From NCBI RefSeq assembly GCF_964656455.1, contig NC_135712.1, positions 68,515,239 through 68,579,238 of the forward strand: a stretch of 64,000 nt of DNA, in the 5' to 3' direction. A model generated the notes under the pieces. The model did not search any database. It was not told where the DNA came from and was given only the letters and a program-made list of their open reading frames with translations. The translations under genes were made by a program, and so were the position numbers. Shown one piece after another: positions 23,498-36,114 of the stretch. The first letter of the stretch is position 1. Each line of letters starts with the position of its first letter. This stretch comes from Halichoerus grypus (Eukaryota > Chordata > Mammalia > Carnivora > Phocidae).

Positions 23498-23686
23498 ATT
23501 TTTAAAGATTTTATTTGAGAGAGAGCAAGGGTGAGAGAGCACAAGCAGGGGGGAGTAGCAGAGGGAGAGGGAGAAGCAGGCTTCCTGCTGAGCAGGGAGC
23601 CCAATGCCAGGGCCCCACCCCAGGGCCCTGAGATCATGACCTGAGCCAAAGGCAGTCACTTAACCGACTGAGCCACCCAGGCGCCC
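23498..23686 (-). mobile_element. CAN SINE, antisense
   Basis: TTTTTAAAGATTTTATTTGA at left, CTGAGCCACCCAGGCGCCCC at right, with the usual GA-rich body. Confidence 0.95.
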
Positions 23687-23735
23687 CTGAATGGCATTTT
23701 TAGAATGGCATCAGCTTAGGACTCAAATAGGACAA

Positions 23736-23842
23736 TCTTTTCTTTTTTTTTAAGTAGTCTCCACACCCAATGTTGGGCTTGAACCCGTGACCCTGAGATC
23801 AAGAGTCACTTGCTCTACTGACTGAACCAGGCAGGAACCCCT
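23736..23842 (-). mobile_element. old tRNA-SINE fragment, antisense
   Basis: GTTGGGCTTGAACCCGTGAC, TGAGATCAAGAGTCACTTGC and a diverged end ACTGAACCAGGCAGGAACCC: a short older member of the CAN SINE group, about 50 bp from the previous copy. Confidence 0.8.
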
Positions 23843-24184
23843 TAAATAGGATAATTTTTATTGTTCTGTTTGATCTCTGACAACCGTTTGGAAATAATGG
23901 AGAGGCAGGTTTGGAGAGGCTGCCTTGAATGTATGTCTTTCCAGAATGCCTTGGCTTGCAGCTGAGAGAAGAACCAAATTACAGAGCTTCTGGAGCTGGG
24001 GTTCTAGCAATCTTCGAGCATGCCCATCACAATAGGGACTTACCTATGGAGGGATCATGGGCCAGTTGGTGCTCTTGTGCTCATCTGTCATTTTCTGTGA
24101 GTAAACTAGAGGAGTTGTGCAGGCAATTCGCTCTTTAGCTCTGGTCTCCAAGGGAAGGGCACACGGATTAGGGAGGGTCAGACT

Positions 24185-24412
24185 GGTTCTATCCCAGCAT
24201 TAGCACTTACTAAGCGAGTTGCATTAGTCTAGTTACTGAACTTTTTTATGCCAGTTTGTTCATCTGCATCCTTGGGAAAGTACAGGTATCTGTCCCTAGG
24301 GTATTTGTGAGGATTCACATAAAAAAAGTGTGGATTGTGTGTGTGACACTTAGTATAGTTCCTGGCTTCCTGGCACATAGAATGCTCTCCATAAATGTTA
24401 GTTTATGGACAA
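24185..24412 (+). repeat. MIR SINE
   Basis: AGCACTTACTAAGCGAGTTG, GTTTGTTCATCTGCATCC, TTGTGAGGATTCACATAAA and CTGGCACATAGAATGCTCTC in MIR order. Confidence 0.7.
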
Positions 24413-25399
24413 TAATATTCTTTCTCATTATCAGATATTTCTCTGACTTACAGGGCAGTATTTTCGGTGAGCCATTAAATGGGATGGGGGATTAGTGAAT
24501 ATTTTTCAAAACTCTCTGGGAAAACAGACTTGTAACTTAGACTTGTAATACTGGCCTTTTGCTCAATTTTTGATCACTAGGAGTGTCCCTGTTTCAAACA
24601 AGTTGCTGATCTGCTGGGTCCTAGGGCTGATTCAGGGTGAGTTTTTATTAAGAAAGAGATAAAAGGTCTTCTCCCTACACCTGGAGGCCAGTGTGTTGGG
24701 TTCTTAAGCAATTCTTCAGCAGGTCACTACTAAAGATCTTTATATTTAGTTAGTAGTTTAATGTATGCCATTATCCTGTATTCATGTCCAAAGCTGATCA
24801 TCTTAGATGTGTTTCTTTAATTATTACAGTTATCAGCTGTGTTTGGGTAAATATCTAGTCTGCCGTTTATGGGTCAGAAATGTCTATTCTTTCTTCAGCA
24901 GCCAATCAGAACTTCTTGTATTCAGTCACCTCATTTATCACTTTTAGACAAAAAAAGAAACTTGATGTTTTGGTTAAATGTGTTACTAACTGGATTTAGA
25001 CTATTTTTTGCTATAGTGAAATTCACTTATAGATCTTCAGATTCGCTAGGAAGAAAGAAGTCAAAAGTCCCCCAAATTGACTGCGTTTAGGCCTGTCTGT
25101 GCTGAGTGGGGTCATGTCTCCATCCTTAAATTGGTCCCCGTGACCATTAAAATAAAATACTAAGGTGATTTTTGGCCCTGCCTATGGGGTTGGGGCTGGA
25201 GGTGGAGACTGAGGAGGAACAGGATTTCTACTCACAAAGCTGGGCAATCTGGGATGCTCCTCTGAAGGAGAAAGAGAAGTGGGTACTGGGGAGGCAGCCA
25301 GCATGTGTCCTCTGTGTTGACCTGTGGGCCCCTTAGTCTAATGAGAAACCTCGGTGAGGTACAGCACAGCTGCTCGTGTTGTATGTGCCCAGAGGACAG

Positions 25400-25580
25400 C
25401 ATGATCCGCCCCTCTGGAGGAGTGAGGAGGTTGTGTGTGGGCCTTGTGAAGAAGTAACACAGGAACTGGGTCTTGAAGGGGCGGGGCATGGGGGATATTC
25501 TCCATCTAAGAAGTTAGGCAACGGAAATAGCACAAGGAAGGACATAAAGTCCTGGGTACGAGTAGAGTGTTCTGGAAACA
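25400..25580. repeat. ancient repeat-like segment, family not assigned
   Basis: ACTGGGTCTTGAAGGG, AACGGAAATAGCACAAGGAA and AGAGTGTTCTGGAAACAAGG resemble a common mammalian repeat also seen at 33360-33700 and 38020-38850. Confidence 0.35.
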
Positions 25581-25639
25581 AGGAGCACCTAGCCATCCAC
25601 TATGTGTGACTCTGGTATCTCCTTTGGTCTCCAGCTTCT

Positions 25640-25765
25640 GGGGGTCAGCCTACACATCTCACAGATGAGAAGATTGAGGCTCAGAGAGATTCAACTATTC
25701 TCCCAAGAGCATGTGTGTAATAAGTTGAATCCTGGTTTCCTCTCCATGTTCTGCTCTTTCTCCCA
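25640..25765 (-). repeat. MIR SINE, antisense
   Basis: CAGATGAGAAGATTGAGGCT, CAGAGAGATTCAACTATTCT and TGTTCTGCTC match the reverse MIR core. Confidence 0.7.
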
Positions 25766-27419
25766 CTTACCCTGCTGCCCAACTCGATTCTGATCCTTGT
25801 ATCAAGTTCCATTTTTTTTAAATTACCAAATAGAATCTGGTACAGTTCCATATTCTGTCCCTGAAACTATGGGATGGGTTAGCGGTTCCAGAAGCAGCCT
25901 TTTCTTGCCGGGTATTACTTTTATTTGCACATATAAACCCTGTGCCGCCAAAGGTCTTAACATAAGCACTGCCTGGCATACACACATACACGTTTATACC
26001 CTAAATAGCAGAGGCCTAGAAATGTTTGTCTACTTTTGCCAACATCTGACTGTGATTATCTTTAACCACAGTCACACTGTTTGTCTCTTAAAATAGCACT
26101 GACTCTCCCGAGGAGGCTGTTTGTGGTTGTCACGCCCCTCCTGGAGCTCTGGTCCACCTGCCTTCTCCTGGTAGCCTTGGCAGCCCATGATTTACTGGGA
26201 TTAATTTCACTCTTCCCTTATGTTGACCCTCCTGAATTCTTCCTTAGGATTCACAGACGTCTCCTGGTGGTCCCAGAACCCACCTGTTGACTTGGGTAAC
26301 TGACAGTTTAGCTCTCCCTGCAATGTCCATCTGCCTTTTTTCCTTCTACTCCTGGATCTGCCCTCAGGCCATGTCAAAATGCAGGGGTTGACTTCCCCAG
26401 AGGAGAGCAGGCTAAAGGCCAAGCGGTGTCTGACCTGTGGGATGGATCTGGCCAATTTTTGAAAAGGAGTATCCCTTCCCCCTGCCCTGAAGCATGGGTA
26501 TTAAACATGTATGTCCTTGCTTTGGGTTCTGCCTCACAGAAACTCAGCATTCCCCTCTGCTAGTCCCAGGTTCCTTTGCTTTAAAAAGTTGTCTGATTTT
26601 GATTTTGACCATGATGAGAGTAAAAGGAGGGAGTGAAGAAGGTGTCTTTACCTCACAGTTTCTGACTCTGCATCTCCCTGTCCCACCCTCCTCCACCTCT
26701 TAGAATAATACATCATACCAAGCTAGGGAGAACCACTACCAGATAGAGTGTAGTGGTCTTATTTGAGAATGTCTTTCTCAGAACCATCACTAGGATCAAG
26801 GGAATGAACATCAACTTATACATGTGATTGTGGGTTGTGTGCTCTGGACTTGGGTCCTATCACTAAGAGATCCTTTTTCTGAAACAATTGGGGTGAGGTG
26901 GGTGGTAAACACAAAAGCCAACAGAGTAAGAACTCTGAAAAAAATAGATCATCTGGATTGCTTTCCCATTTTTCAGGCTCACTGTATGATTTGCACAGTG
27001 TGTTCTCCAGCATGGGGGCATGGAGGTCGTCCGTTGAGCTCTGGCAAGAGCTTCTCCCGGTGCCACCGTGGGGCTACATTGCTCGTCCTGAACCACAAAG
27101 GTTCTTTCTGCCTAACCTTGTAAAAGTAGAATTGAAAGTTGAGATGCCAAATTGTGAAAAATAGGTTTGGGAGATGAAGGTTACAGATGAGCTCATGAAA
27201 GCCCTATAAGTATTTTTATGATCCTTAAAATAAATTATCCCACTAAATAAGGAGAATGAGTACCATGTAAGTTCCATTCTGTTGGGCTAGAAATGTTTCA
27301 AATCTAACCTGAAATTTGGACTAGATATTTTCCAGTTTGTTTCTGTGTGTAGATAATGGGTACATGAAGACACGTTCACCCCCACCCGCACTGAGGTCTT
27401 TCATCCAGATGGTGCTCAA

Positions 27420-27640
27420 AACTTTGTAAGAGTAAAGACTTTAGAGTCCAGCAGACCTCCCTGAATACTGGTTCTGTCATTTACCAGCTCTGTAACCTGC
27501 TATAGGGACTTAACTTCTCTATGCCACATTCTCATTATCAGCAAAATGGGCATAATAGCACCTATGTGCATGGAGTGTGCAAATGTTATTGATGATAACA
27601 TTGAGATGCTTAGCATTTCTGTCATGCTGTAAGTTCTCAT
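27420..27640 (+). repeat. MIR SINE
   Basis: GACTTTAGAGTCCAGCAGAC, GTTCTGTCATTTACCAGCTC, TAACTTCTCTATGCCAC and AGCAAAATGGGCATAATAGC in MIR order. Confidence 0.85.
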
Positions 27641-27662
27641 AAAGAATAGCATATAAAATGTA

Positions 27663-27864
27663 GGGGTGCCTGGGTGGCTCAGTCGGTTAAGCGTCTTCCT
27701 TCGGCTCAGGTCATGGTCTTGGGGTCCTGGGATCAAGCCCCGAATTGGGTTCCCTGCTCAGTGGGGAGTCTGCTTCTCCCTGTGCCTCTCCCCTCCCCCA
27801 CCCCCACTTGTGCTCTCTCTCTCTCTCATTCTTTCTAAATAAAATCTTTAAAAAATTTCTTTAA
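27663..27864 (+). mobile_element. CAN SINE
   Basis: Head GGGGTGCCTGGGTGGCTCAG. Target-site duplication of 22 bp (one mismatch) at 27641-27662 and 27865-27886, starting AAAGAATAG. Confidence 0.97.
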
Positions 27865-27887
27865 AAAGAATAGAATATAAAATGTAA

Positions 27888-28000
27888 ATATACACAATGG
27901 TGATTGCAATTGTTGTACATGTACAAGTGGTTAAAATGGTAACTTTTGTGTTATATATGTTTTATCACATTAAAAAGAATTTTAAAATTATACCCTCCAA
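27888..28000 (+). repeat. L1M 3' end fragment
   Basis: GTTAAAATGGTAACTTTTGT and TATGTTTTATCACATTAAAA are typical of old L1 3' ends, followed by an A-rich stretch. Confidence 0.6.
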
Positions 28001-29194
28001 AAGGCTAAATATACATGTGAAAGAGAGCAATTTATTAATTTATAAGAAACTGGAAGGATGTTTACCAAAGCATGTTCTATGGAAGGATTCTGAAACTTTA
28101 AACTTTGATTTTTCCAAATCCCTACAATAACATGATTTCCTTCTGCAACTGGAAAATACTGAGTTACAATGAAAGTCTAAATGGACAAAAGCATCACTTA
28201 GTACAACCATGCCAGGCCACCCACACTGTCAAGCAGGTCCCAGGACTCTCTGTTCTCCACCTGCCCCATCGTCCTCAGGCTGGATGGGGGCAGGGTCACA
28301 AGGGCAGCCTCTCCCTGTCCCGGGCCCCCACTGACCTCTGCCCCAGCCAGCTGTCTATCCCTGGCCACCGTCCCTGGAGGGATGGGGTGGGACAGTGCAG
28401 GTGGCTCCTTGGGGCCCACCGCTCTGAGCTGTACTTGACTGCGGGAGCCACAACCATCTGGACTCCCGATTACCGAGTTTCAGTACCTTAGGGTTTCTGG
28501 CATCTCGTATTTCATAAAGATGCATGTGCGCCCAGAGGTGTCTCTCAGCCCCTGTGCTTCACCCGTGGCATCGTGATGTATCAGAACACCCAAGAGCAGA
28601 GCGGCAGTTTGCCCTGCCTCCGTCACCCCCCCTCCATTACACGTGACTGACATTCCCTCCCTCCAAACACACATACTAGAATGGTATTCTTGACATAGCT
28701 TCTAATCTCTCCTGAGACTTTGACTTAACACAACTATGCATTCATTCAGCAAATATTTAATGAGCCTGAATATACTGAAACTTAAAACACACAGAGCAAT
28801 AAAATCACATTTATTGAAATTTTTGCAGGAGGGGAATTATGCTTTGGAGTAATTACCATGTTGTCCTCAGATGGGACATCTTAGGTCCTTAAACTTAGGT
28901 CTTCAGTGATATCCTCTCTTGGATGGGGGCCTGCAATGGTGACGTGTGGCCCAGAGGAGCACAGGAACTGCCCCAAGAACCAGAGCCTGAGATCTGCTTC
29001 TTACATGTCTGGCAAGCACAGTGCTCCCACAGCACAGTGCATCATTCATACCTGGGCTGTGATATGTATGTCAAGACTTCTTCTTCATCCTTTCTCATGG
29101 TCCTGTCTCCTTAAAAATGCCATAATTCTGATTTATAAAATATGGGAAGTTTATAAGACCAATATAAAACAGGTTCTTTGAAGTTTCTACTTTT

Positions 29195-29375
29195 TAAAAA
29201 AAGATTTATGTATTTATTTTAGAGAGAGAGAGTGGGGAGGGGCAGAGAAAGTCTTAAGCAGACTCTGCCCTGGCGTGGAGCCCGACGTGGGGCTTAATCT
29301 CACAATCCTGAGATCACGACCTGAGCCAAAACCAAGAGTCGGAGGCTTAACTGACTGCACCACCCAGGTGCCCCT
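29195..29375 (-). mobile_element. CAN SINE, antisense, older subtype
   Basis: Right end CACCACCCAGGTGCCCC, body with AAAACCAAGAGTCGGAGGCT. Target-site duplication GAAGTTTCTACTTT at 29180-29193 and from 29376. Confidence 0.95.
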
Positions 29376-30071
29376 GAAGTTTCTACTTTAAAGTAGACGT
29401 TAAAGTAAGGTAAATTACGTTCCTGAATAAATTATACATAAAAATAAATTATAGGTAGATTTCAGGCAAATGTAATAGGCACTATATAGGCAGTTAAGAC
29501 AAATAATAGACTGGAGGAAAATACTTGCAACCCATGTAACAGACAAAAGATTAATACTCAGAATACATAAAGAGTTTTTATAAATCAATAAGAAAAAAAC
29601 CAACAACCCAATAGGAAGAGTTAGAGAAACAAGCAGGACTTAAAAAAGCAATAAACTTTTGAAAAGATAATATCAGTATTAATTGGAGAAATACAAATAA
29701 AAATAGGATTATTTTTACCCTTCAGATTAGCAAAATTATAGATAAGGGGGTAGAGAAGTAAACAGTTGTGTACTGGTGAGAATATAAACTGATACAGTCT
29801 TTCTGGACGGCCATGTGACAGATTCTATACAACTGAAAATATATTGCATCTTTGACCTCCTTCTACGAGTATACCCTTAAAGAAGTTTCCATTTGTCCCA
29901 GGATGTTCAGATGGTAATTTTTGTAATAGCTAGCAAGAAGATGGACAGCATCATTATTTCCAATAGGGGAATGGTACAGTTTTACTGTGAAACACTATGC
30001 AGCCATCTAAAACAGACAAACAAAATACAGACAGGAAAGTCTTAGACTTGTTAAATGAAAAAATGTATAGA

Positions 30072-30271
30072 GGGGGCGCCTGGGTGGCTCAGTCATTAAG
30101 CATCTGCCTTCGGCTCAGGTCATGATCCCGGGGTCCTGGGATCGAGCCCCGCATCGGGCTCCCTGCTCAGCAGGAAGCCTGCTTCTCCCTCTCCCACTCC
30201 CCCTGCTTGTGTTCCCTCTCTCGCTGTTTCTCTCTCTGTCAAATAAATAAATAAATCTTTAAAAAAAAAAA
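30072..30271 (+). mobile_element. CAN SINE, young-looking
   Basis: Very close to the arctoid consensus. Target-site duplication GAAAAAATGTATAGA at 30057-30071 and 30272-30286. Inserted in the old L1. Confidence 0.98.
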
Positions 30272-30334
30272 GAAAAAATGTATAGAAACTTTCAACTATA
30301 TAGCATGAACTGCTTTGTGCAAGAACTCTGCACA

Positions 30335-30378
30335 TGTGTGCATGCGTGCGTGAGTGTGTGTGTGTGTGTGTGTGTGTG
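30335..30378. repeat. (TG)n microsatellite, imperfect 5' part
   Basis: TGTGTGCATGCGTGCGTGAG followed by about 11 TG units. Confidence 0.93.
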
Positions 30379-30544
30379 AATGCATGGAAAATGGTCTGAA
30401 AGTCCTACATCAGCATGGTTACCTCTAGATAGCAGAGGGGGATTGAGGTATGGGGAATAGCTGGGAAGAGACTGGAGAGAGATGGAGGACTTTTTACCCT
30501 ATAGTTTTCTAAGGTATTGTTTGAAATTTCATGAACATATATTT

Positions 30545-30674
30545 ACAGATGGTGTACTTTTTAAAGTAATATGTATTTATAACAACTTAATTTGGAAAAC
30601 AGAGATAATATATCACCTATAATTCTAGACAGCTTGGCTTTAGTTACTTATCTCTCAGTGTTTTCTATATGCAT

Positions 30675-30728
<54 letters not shown>

Positions 30729-30860
30729 GTTCAGTTTTATACTCAACATTGTATCCTGCTTCTTTCACTTAATGTTGCCTAAGCATTTCCCCACAGTTTT
30801 ACAAATTCAGTCTCTGGTGCTACCTTTGAATGTTTATTATAAATTCACACCCTTCAAGGT
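30545..30860 (-). repeat. ancient L1M fragment, antisense
   Basis: ATATATCACCTATAATTCTA, TTATACTCAACATTGTATCC and TTCACTTAATGTTGCCTAAG fit the antisense L1M 3' region. A long (TG)n sits inside. Confidence 0.55.
30678..30725. repeat. (GT)24 microsatellite
   Basis: Uninterrupted GT repeat of 48 bases, likely polymorphic. Confidence 0.97.
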
Positions 30861-31261
30861 TTAGAAAAATGGCCATGAGGAACAGGTACCTGGAGACTGA
30901 ATGCTCACCCTGTCTGCCCAGGAGGGGTGGTCAGTGGAGGGCAGCTAGGTCAGGCATGAGGATGACCTGCTGGAAATCTGAGGAAACCATATAGCATCTC
31001 CTCGCCCCTTTCACCTTCTCCGGTTATCAATGGACCTTCTGTTTTACTTTCTCCCCGGCTCAGGTTCTGACTCTGACTCCTGGGAGCTGCTTTCTCTGCT
31101 ACGGGCCTACCTAAGAATTGGGGCCAATGGGCAGGTTTGAGTGTCATCCCTCCCCTCAAGTAATGGCATCTGAAAATCAGCTTAGGATGGAGGTTTCTGT
31201 CTCTTTCTCTGAATTTTAAAGGTGAAAGAAAAAGACTGGTGCAGATAATCTAGATTTGTTC

Positions 31262-31398
31262 TTCCATTTGGTCAGTTGGTAAACTGAAACCCAGCAAGAT
31301 TGTGATTTGCCTAAAACTATGCAGCAAGTTAGCAGTAAGGCTAGAATCTTCCCCTGGGATTCTTCGTGTGGCCCAGTGCTCTTTTTACTCTACAATGA
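31262..31398 (-). repeat. MIR SINE, antisense
   Basis: GTAAACTGAAACCCAGCAAG, AAGTTAGCAGTAAGGCTAGA and CCCAGTGCTCTTTTTACTCT match the reverse MIR core. Confidence 0.75.
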
Positions 31399-32214
31399 AA
31401 GGTACCTGAGCAGCATTCAGGCTGCCTGGAGCCCTGAGACTTAGCCAAAGGTGCTGTGGGCTGAGAAGGGGTCACTTGGGCTTAAGTTTTAGTTCATTCA
31501 TTCCACAAATCTCCTGCTCTACACACTCACACAGAAATGGGGTACATGTTCCAAAGTGGTATAGATGTAGTTATCACATGGTGGTAGGATTACTGAACCC
31601 TTGTTTTCTTCTATTTTTTCCTATAATGGCTATGTATTACATTTGAAACACAGAACCATTAAAAGCTTGAAAGGTTGACTATTTTTAAAGTCCTCCAGTT
31701 CATTTAAGTATTTTTAATTTTCAGTCATAAAGTACTTCCTAACGTTAGAGTAAGAAATGGGTGGGAAATTTTGTGAACCAGATACATCCTCTCTTCTCAT
31801 GTGAGTCCGATAGTTCTAGGGTCTTGGACCTGAGTTCATGAACGCCCTGTGTGTCATGCCACAAACCTGTTCACACTTGTCATGCACATCTGTGAGCATG
31901 TGTGTGTGTGTGCCCTTGCTGGGATCTGCTTCTGCATCTGTGACTGATGGGGAGTAGCAGGTTGTGGAGGGGAGTCAGGAGTAAGTGCGTTCTCCCTTTG
32001 CTGCTGTCTGGTGAAGGAGCGTGAGAGACTCAAGAGGAGGGGACTCAAAGCACTGCAGTCTGATGGCTCGGGAAAGGGCTGGCCATCTCCCAGGCCCCAC
32101 AGGCATGACTGCATTTCAGCACAAGGTTGCTTGTTGTCATTCAACGTCCTTACTGTCATCTCTGTTTATTGTCAGGTAGTGACCTTTCACTGTTACTCTA
32201 AGCACGCATCCTTA

Positions 32215-32330
32215 TCTGACAGGTAGGTGTTGCTTATCCCTGGTCCATGGATGAGGAAGCCCAGGTTCAGAAGGGCCAGGAGGCGGAGCTGGAACTCACA
32301 TCCCGGGGTCACCTCCCTCTACCCCTTGCC
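32215..32330 (-). repeat. MIR SINE, antisense
   Basis: ATGGATGAGGAAGCCCAGGT, TCAGAAGGGCCAGGAGG and GGAACTCACATCCC match the reverse MIR core. Confidence 0.5.
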
Positions 32331-32374
32331 TCCTGTAGTTATGCACTCACACGCAAGCCGGCACCTTGGCTTCC

Positions 32375-32590
32375 TTTTTATTCATTTAACATTGAGAACA
32401 TATTTACTGAGCATCTTCTGTGACATCTTTTTCCAACAAATGTTTATTGACTGTTTTAGTGCTCATGTCAGCCACTCTTGTAGGTGCTAGAAACACAATA
32501 GTGAACAAAAGCTGACAAAAATCCCCTGCCCTCAGGGAGCTGATATTCTAGCGAGGAAAATAGGAGAGACAAATAATAAAAGTAAATTCT
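32375..32590. repeat. ancient repeat, family not assigned
   Basis: AACAAATGTTTATTGACTG, TAGGTGCTAGAAACACAATA, GTGAACAAAAGCTGACAAAA and CTGCCCTCAGGGAGCTGATA follow a very common mammalian repeat pattern. Confidence 0.55.
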
Positions 32591-33118
32591 ATAGTAGGTA
32601 TTTTTAAAAGTAGTGTGTTAACAGAAAAATGTGCAGTTCAACAAGGCTGACAGGTGGGGAGATGCTTGCTGCTGAAAAGACAGCCCGCTGTTCACTTTGT
32701 CACCATGCAGGGCTGCAGAGGAAAACATCGAGCTTGCTGGAAGGCAGAGAGGAAAGGAAAAGGAACCGCGGGGCCGAGGCCTTTATGAGGCTAGCCAGGC
32801 AAATCAGGCTCAGGATTGGCTAGTTTGAATCATTTCAGTAGGTTCTGGAGTGCAGGGGCTCTCCCTAGCTGTCTGGTTCCTGGCCCTGGGGCTCTTAGGG
32901 CGGGTGGATAGTGCCCCAAAACACAGAGCCCAATGAAGAAGATGGTTGGGGGTGTGGGCTCTGGATTGGTAGGTTTGCGTATGAAAGGCACCGTCCCAGT
33001 TGAGTTGTTTGCTAGCTCTAGGAATTAGGTAGCCCTAGGAAGAAGGGCTGTCCCTCCTAGGTTAGCAAGGCTCCAGAGAGCAAAGCATCAGAATACAGAA
33101 AATAAAAAGACATGGTTG

Positions 33119-33310
33119 AGGGGCGCCTGGGTGGCTCAGTCAGTTAAGCGTCTGCCTTCGGCTCAGGTCGTGATCCCAGGGTCCTGGGATCGAGTCCTGC
33201 ATCAGGTTTTCCTTGCTCACTAGGGAGCCGCTTCTCCCTCTGCCCTGCCACTCCCCCTTTTTGTGCTCTCTCTCTCTCTCTGACAAATAAATAAATAAAA
33301 TCTTTAAAAA
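33119..33310 (+). mobile_element. CAN SINE
   Basis: Head GGGGCGCCTGGGTGGCTCAG near the left end. Target-site duplication AAAAAGACATGGTT at 33105-33118 and 33311-33324. Confidence 0.97.
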
Positions 33311-33359
33311 AAAAAGACATGGTTAATACAGCAGGCTAAATGACAGTAAATATTACAGG

Positions 33360-33700
33360 GAAAATGAAAGGGGAAAGGAATAGGGACTGTCAGCATGGTG
33401 GAGTGGGATGTTGCAGTTTTAAATAGAGTAGTCAGGGGAGACTGTACTGGGAAGGTAGCATTTCAGTGAAGACCTGAAGGCAGAGAAGAAAAGAGCCATA
33501 TAGAATCTGGGGGAAGAACTTTCTAGGCAGGGAGATTAGCAAGATCAGAGGTGGGAGCATATCTCATTGATAATGCCACCTAAAGCTTGGCATGTTAGAC
33601 CATAGCAGGAGGAATATAGTTGAGAGTTCAGGTGACACATAGGGATTGGAAACACAAGCTAATAGTAGGAAGGAATGAGGTGGCCTTATGTGTGTGTGAG
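33360..33700. repeat. ancient repeat, family not assigned
   Basis: AGTGAAGACCTGAAGGCAGA, ATCTGGGGGAAGAACTTTCT and AGGCAGGGAGATTAGCAAGA follow a common old repeat pattern. Confidence 0.5.
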
Positions 33701-33810
33701 CTGTGTATGGAGTATTTTGTCCAGAGACCAATCTGAATATCCTGATATTTCCCATTCATCCATATTTGATAAGATGTTTCTCCCCAGATCCTTAAAGAAG
33801 AAGAGGTGAT

Positions 33811-34001
33811 TTTTTTTTTTTAAGATTTTATTTATTTGAGAGAGAGAGGTAGAGAGAGAGAGCATGAGCAGGAGGAGGGGCAGAGAGAAAAGCAGACTCT
33901 CCACTGGGCAGGGAGCCTGACGTGGGGCTCGATCCCAGGACCCTGAGATCATGACCTGAGCCGAAGGCAGACGCTTAACCGACTGAGCCACCCAGGTGCC
34001 C
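33811..34001 (-). mobile_element. CAN SINE, antisense
   Basis: AAGATTTTATTTATTTGAGA at left, CTGAGCCACCCAGGTGCCCC at right. Imperfect target-site duplication AAAGAAGAAGAGGTGAT (33794-33810) and AAAGAAAAGGTGAT (from 34002). Confidence 0.96.
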
Positions 34002-34109
34002 CAAAGAAAAGGTGATTCTTGTTGGAAAAGTGAATCCAGTTCAGGACAAATTTATCTGTTTGCACAGCATGGACCAATCAGGTCATGTTGACCAATTTGT
34101 CAATTAAAG

Positions 34110-34678
34110 TAAAATCATCCCTCACCCCAGCCTCTTTGAAAACCCTCCAATGGTTTCCCATTGCATTCAGGATGAGGTTCCAACTTGCTGTCATGGCCTA
34201 CAGGGCTCTGGGTCCAGCTGCCACCTGCCTTCCCAACTTCATTTCCTGTCCCACTACCCCTGACCTGTGCCCCAGCCACAAGAACTCTCCTCAGGTACTT
34301 TGGACATCCCCAACTTATTTCTGCCTTAGGATATCTGCCCAGACTGTACTCTTGGCAGAAGGCTTTAGCCCCATCTTTACATGGCTGGTTCCTTCTTATC
34401 ATTCAGATCTCAACTTACTCTCAGACGGTCACCGGCTGCTCACTCTGAAGACAGAATCCAGGCCCTCTACAACTCATTAGCCAGTTTAATTCTCTAAATA
34501 CTGTTCAGCAGTACTGGAAATTTTATAAAAACTCATGTGTTAGTTTATTATCTGACCCCACTCCCACCCCAACTAGAACATCAACTTGGCTTTGTCTCCT
34601 TCACTGCTATAGCCCTGCATTGGGAGTGGTACCTGGCACAGAGAGAGCACTCAGGAAGCATCTGCTGAATAACACAAT
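34110..34678 (+). repeat. L2 LINE, long 3' fragment
   Basis: CCTCCAATGGTTTCCCATTG, CATTCAGGATGAGGTTCCAA, TCCTTCTTATCATTCAGATC and GTACCTGGCACAGAGAGAGC in L2 order. Any open frame here is a decayed L2 ORF or chance. Confidence 0.9.
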
Positions 34679-36114
34679 ATCTTCAAGTATAAATGCTGTG
34701 TGAATTGAGCCAACAGGACCTAGCAGTTAAGTAATAAAAGAGTCATCATAATGGGGCCAGGTCTAGGCAGTCTTCTAGGAAAGAGGCACTCTTATGGAAA
34801 TAGTCTAATTGTGTATCTTTCCTGCAAAGGATGTCTCCATGGGTATCTGTGGTGCTGGGTGATACCCCAGCGCAATTATCGCTGATCGTGAAGCTGGGGG
34901 TTCCAGCTCTAGAAAAGAGGAGATGGTCTTGTCACCCCTGAGCAGGCATGGCCAAGTAGCAGCCCTTGGGCCTTTGGTCCCAATGTGTAGTATTTGGCAG
35001 CAGAGTGTTTGGATTCTTTTTAAAAATATGAACATGAATGTCTTTAGCTGACTTACACTCTCCATTTTGCCATGCATGCCTCTTCTGACTATCCATGTCC
35101 GAAGCCTTCTCATGCTGACCTTACCTTGAAGACATCAGAGCTTTGGCCCCTGCCCTAGGTGAATAAGTACCCTGTTCCCTACAGGTCCATTGAGTACTCT
35201 GGATGTTTTTCCTGATTGAAGGGAAGTTAAAATACTGCTGGTAAATCTCAGTAACTAGCTCATGTCTAGAGGACACGGTGTCAGCTTGTCTTACCTGCAC
35301 CAAAGGCAGAGTGCTGGCTAAAGGGGATTTCTGATCCCAATTATGCAAATGAGATACGTGGTGTAATTAGGAAGTGACCTTTCTAGGGTCCCATAGTATC
35401 ATCCGGACTTATCCTCTCTAACCTGCTCATCATGCGCCCAAGGTTTATTATTTGCTACAACAGTTGAGTAGCCCAGTTCAGTGTCTTCTAGAGTAGAGGC
35501 CAGCATTGGAGCTTCTAAGGTTCTCCCTGATCTACTCTCTTAACACCTACTTGTCATTTCTCCCATCTTTAACACTCTCAAACTTGACTCGAGAGATAGG
35601 AAATGCCTTGCCATCTACCAGGATCTTGGAATCATGCCTCCGTTCTTCAACCTCTGGCTGTTTTAGCTGGTCATTCCCCATATTCAAGATGCTGTAGCAT
35701 CCAGCAGTGTCTTGATGATCTCTCTGTATTTACTAGCAAAATATTGTAGGTAATTAACATAGCTGACCAGCATTTCATGGCTCCCCCAAACCCACAACAC
35801 CATTTTCAGTGACAATTTCAAGATCTATAGAAGGGACTCATAGGTCGAGTACAAACCTGACCCCGGATTAGCTTCCAGAGTCCCCATTTAGGAGTATAAA
35901 TTTCATGTGGAAACTTAAGGTTTACTGATAATTGTATGCCCACAAGGCCAAAGTCAACTTTAAATAGCAAGTCAAAGCACAACTTGTACAGTTTTAACAA
36001 TCTAGTTCTAGCCTTTTGCGTGGCCACCATTTTCATTATACATTGTTAAATCTGTTTTCAGTGGAATAGAAAATTATTCTCCTCTCATACTCGTGACCAG
36101 GAGATTATTTCATG

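Larger units (their letters stand above)
29400..30590 (+). repeat. ancient L1M fragment, split by a SINE
   Basis: ACTGGAGGAAAATACTTGCA, AATACATAAAGAGTTTTTAT, CTGGTGAGAATATAAACTGA and, after the SINE, GGGAAGAGACTGGAGAGAGA and ATAGTTTTCTAAGG follow the order of an old L1 ORF2 end and 3' UTR. No open frame survives. Confidence 0.75.

Noticed and set aside
34115..34480. Overlapping open frames on both strands around 34.1-34.5 kb
   Set aside because: The sequence is an L2 LINE 3' fragment and the frames have no independent support.
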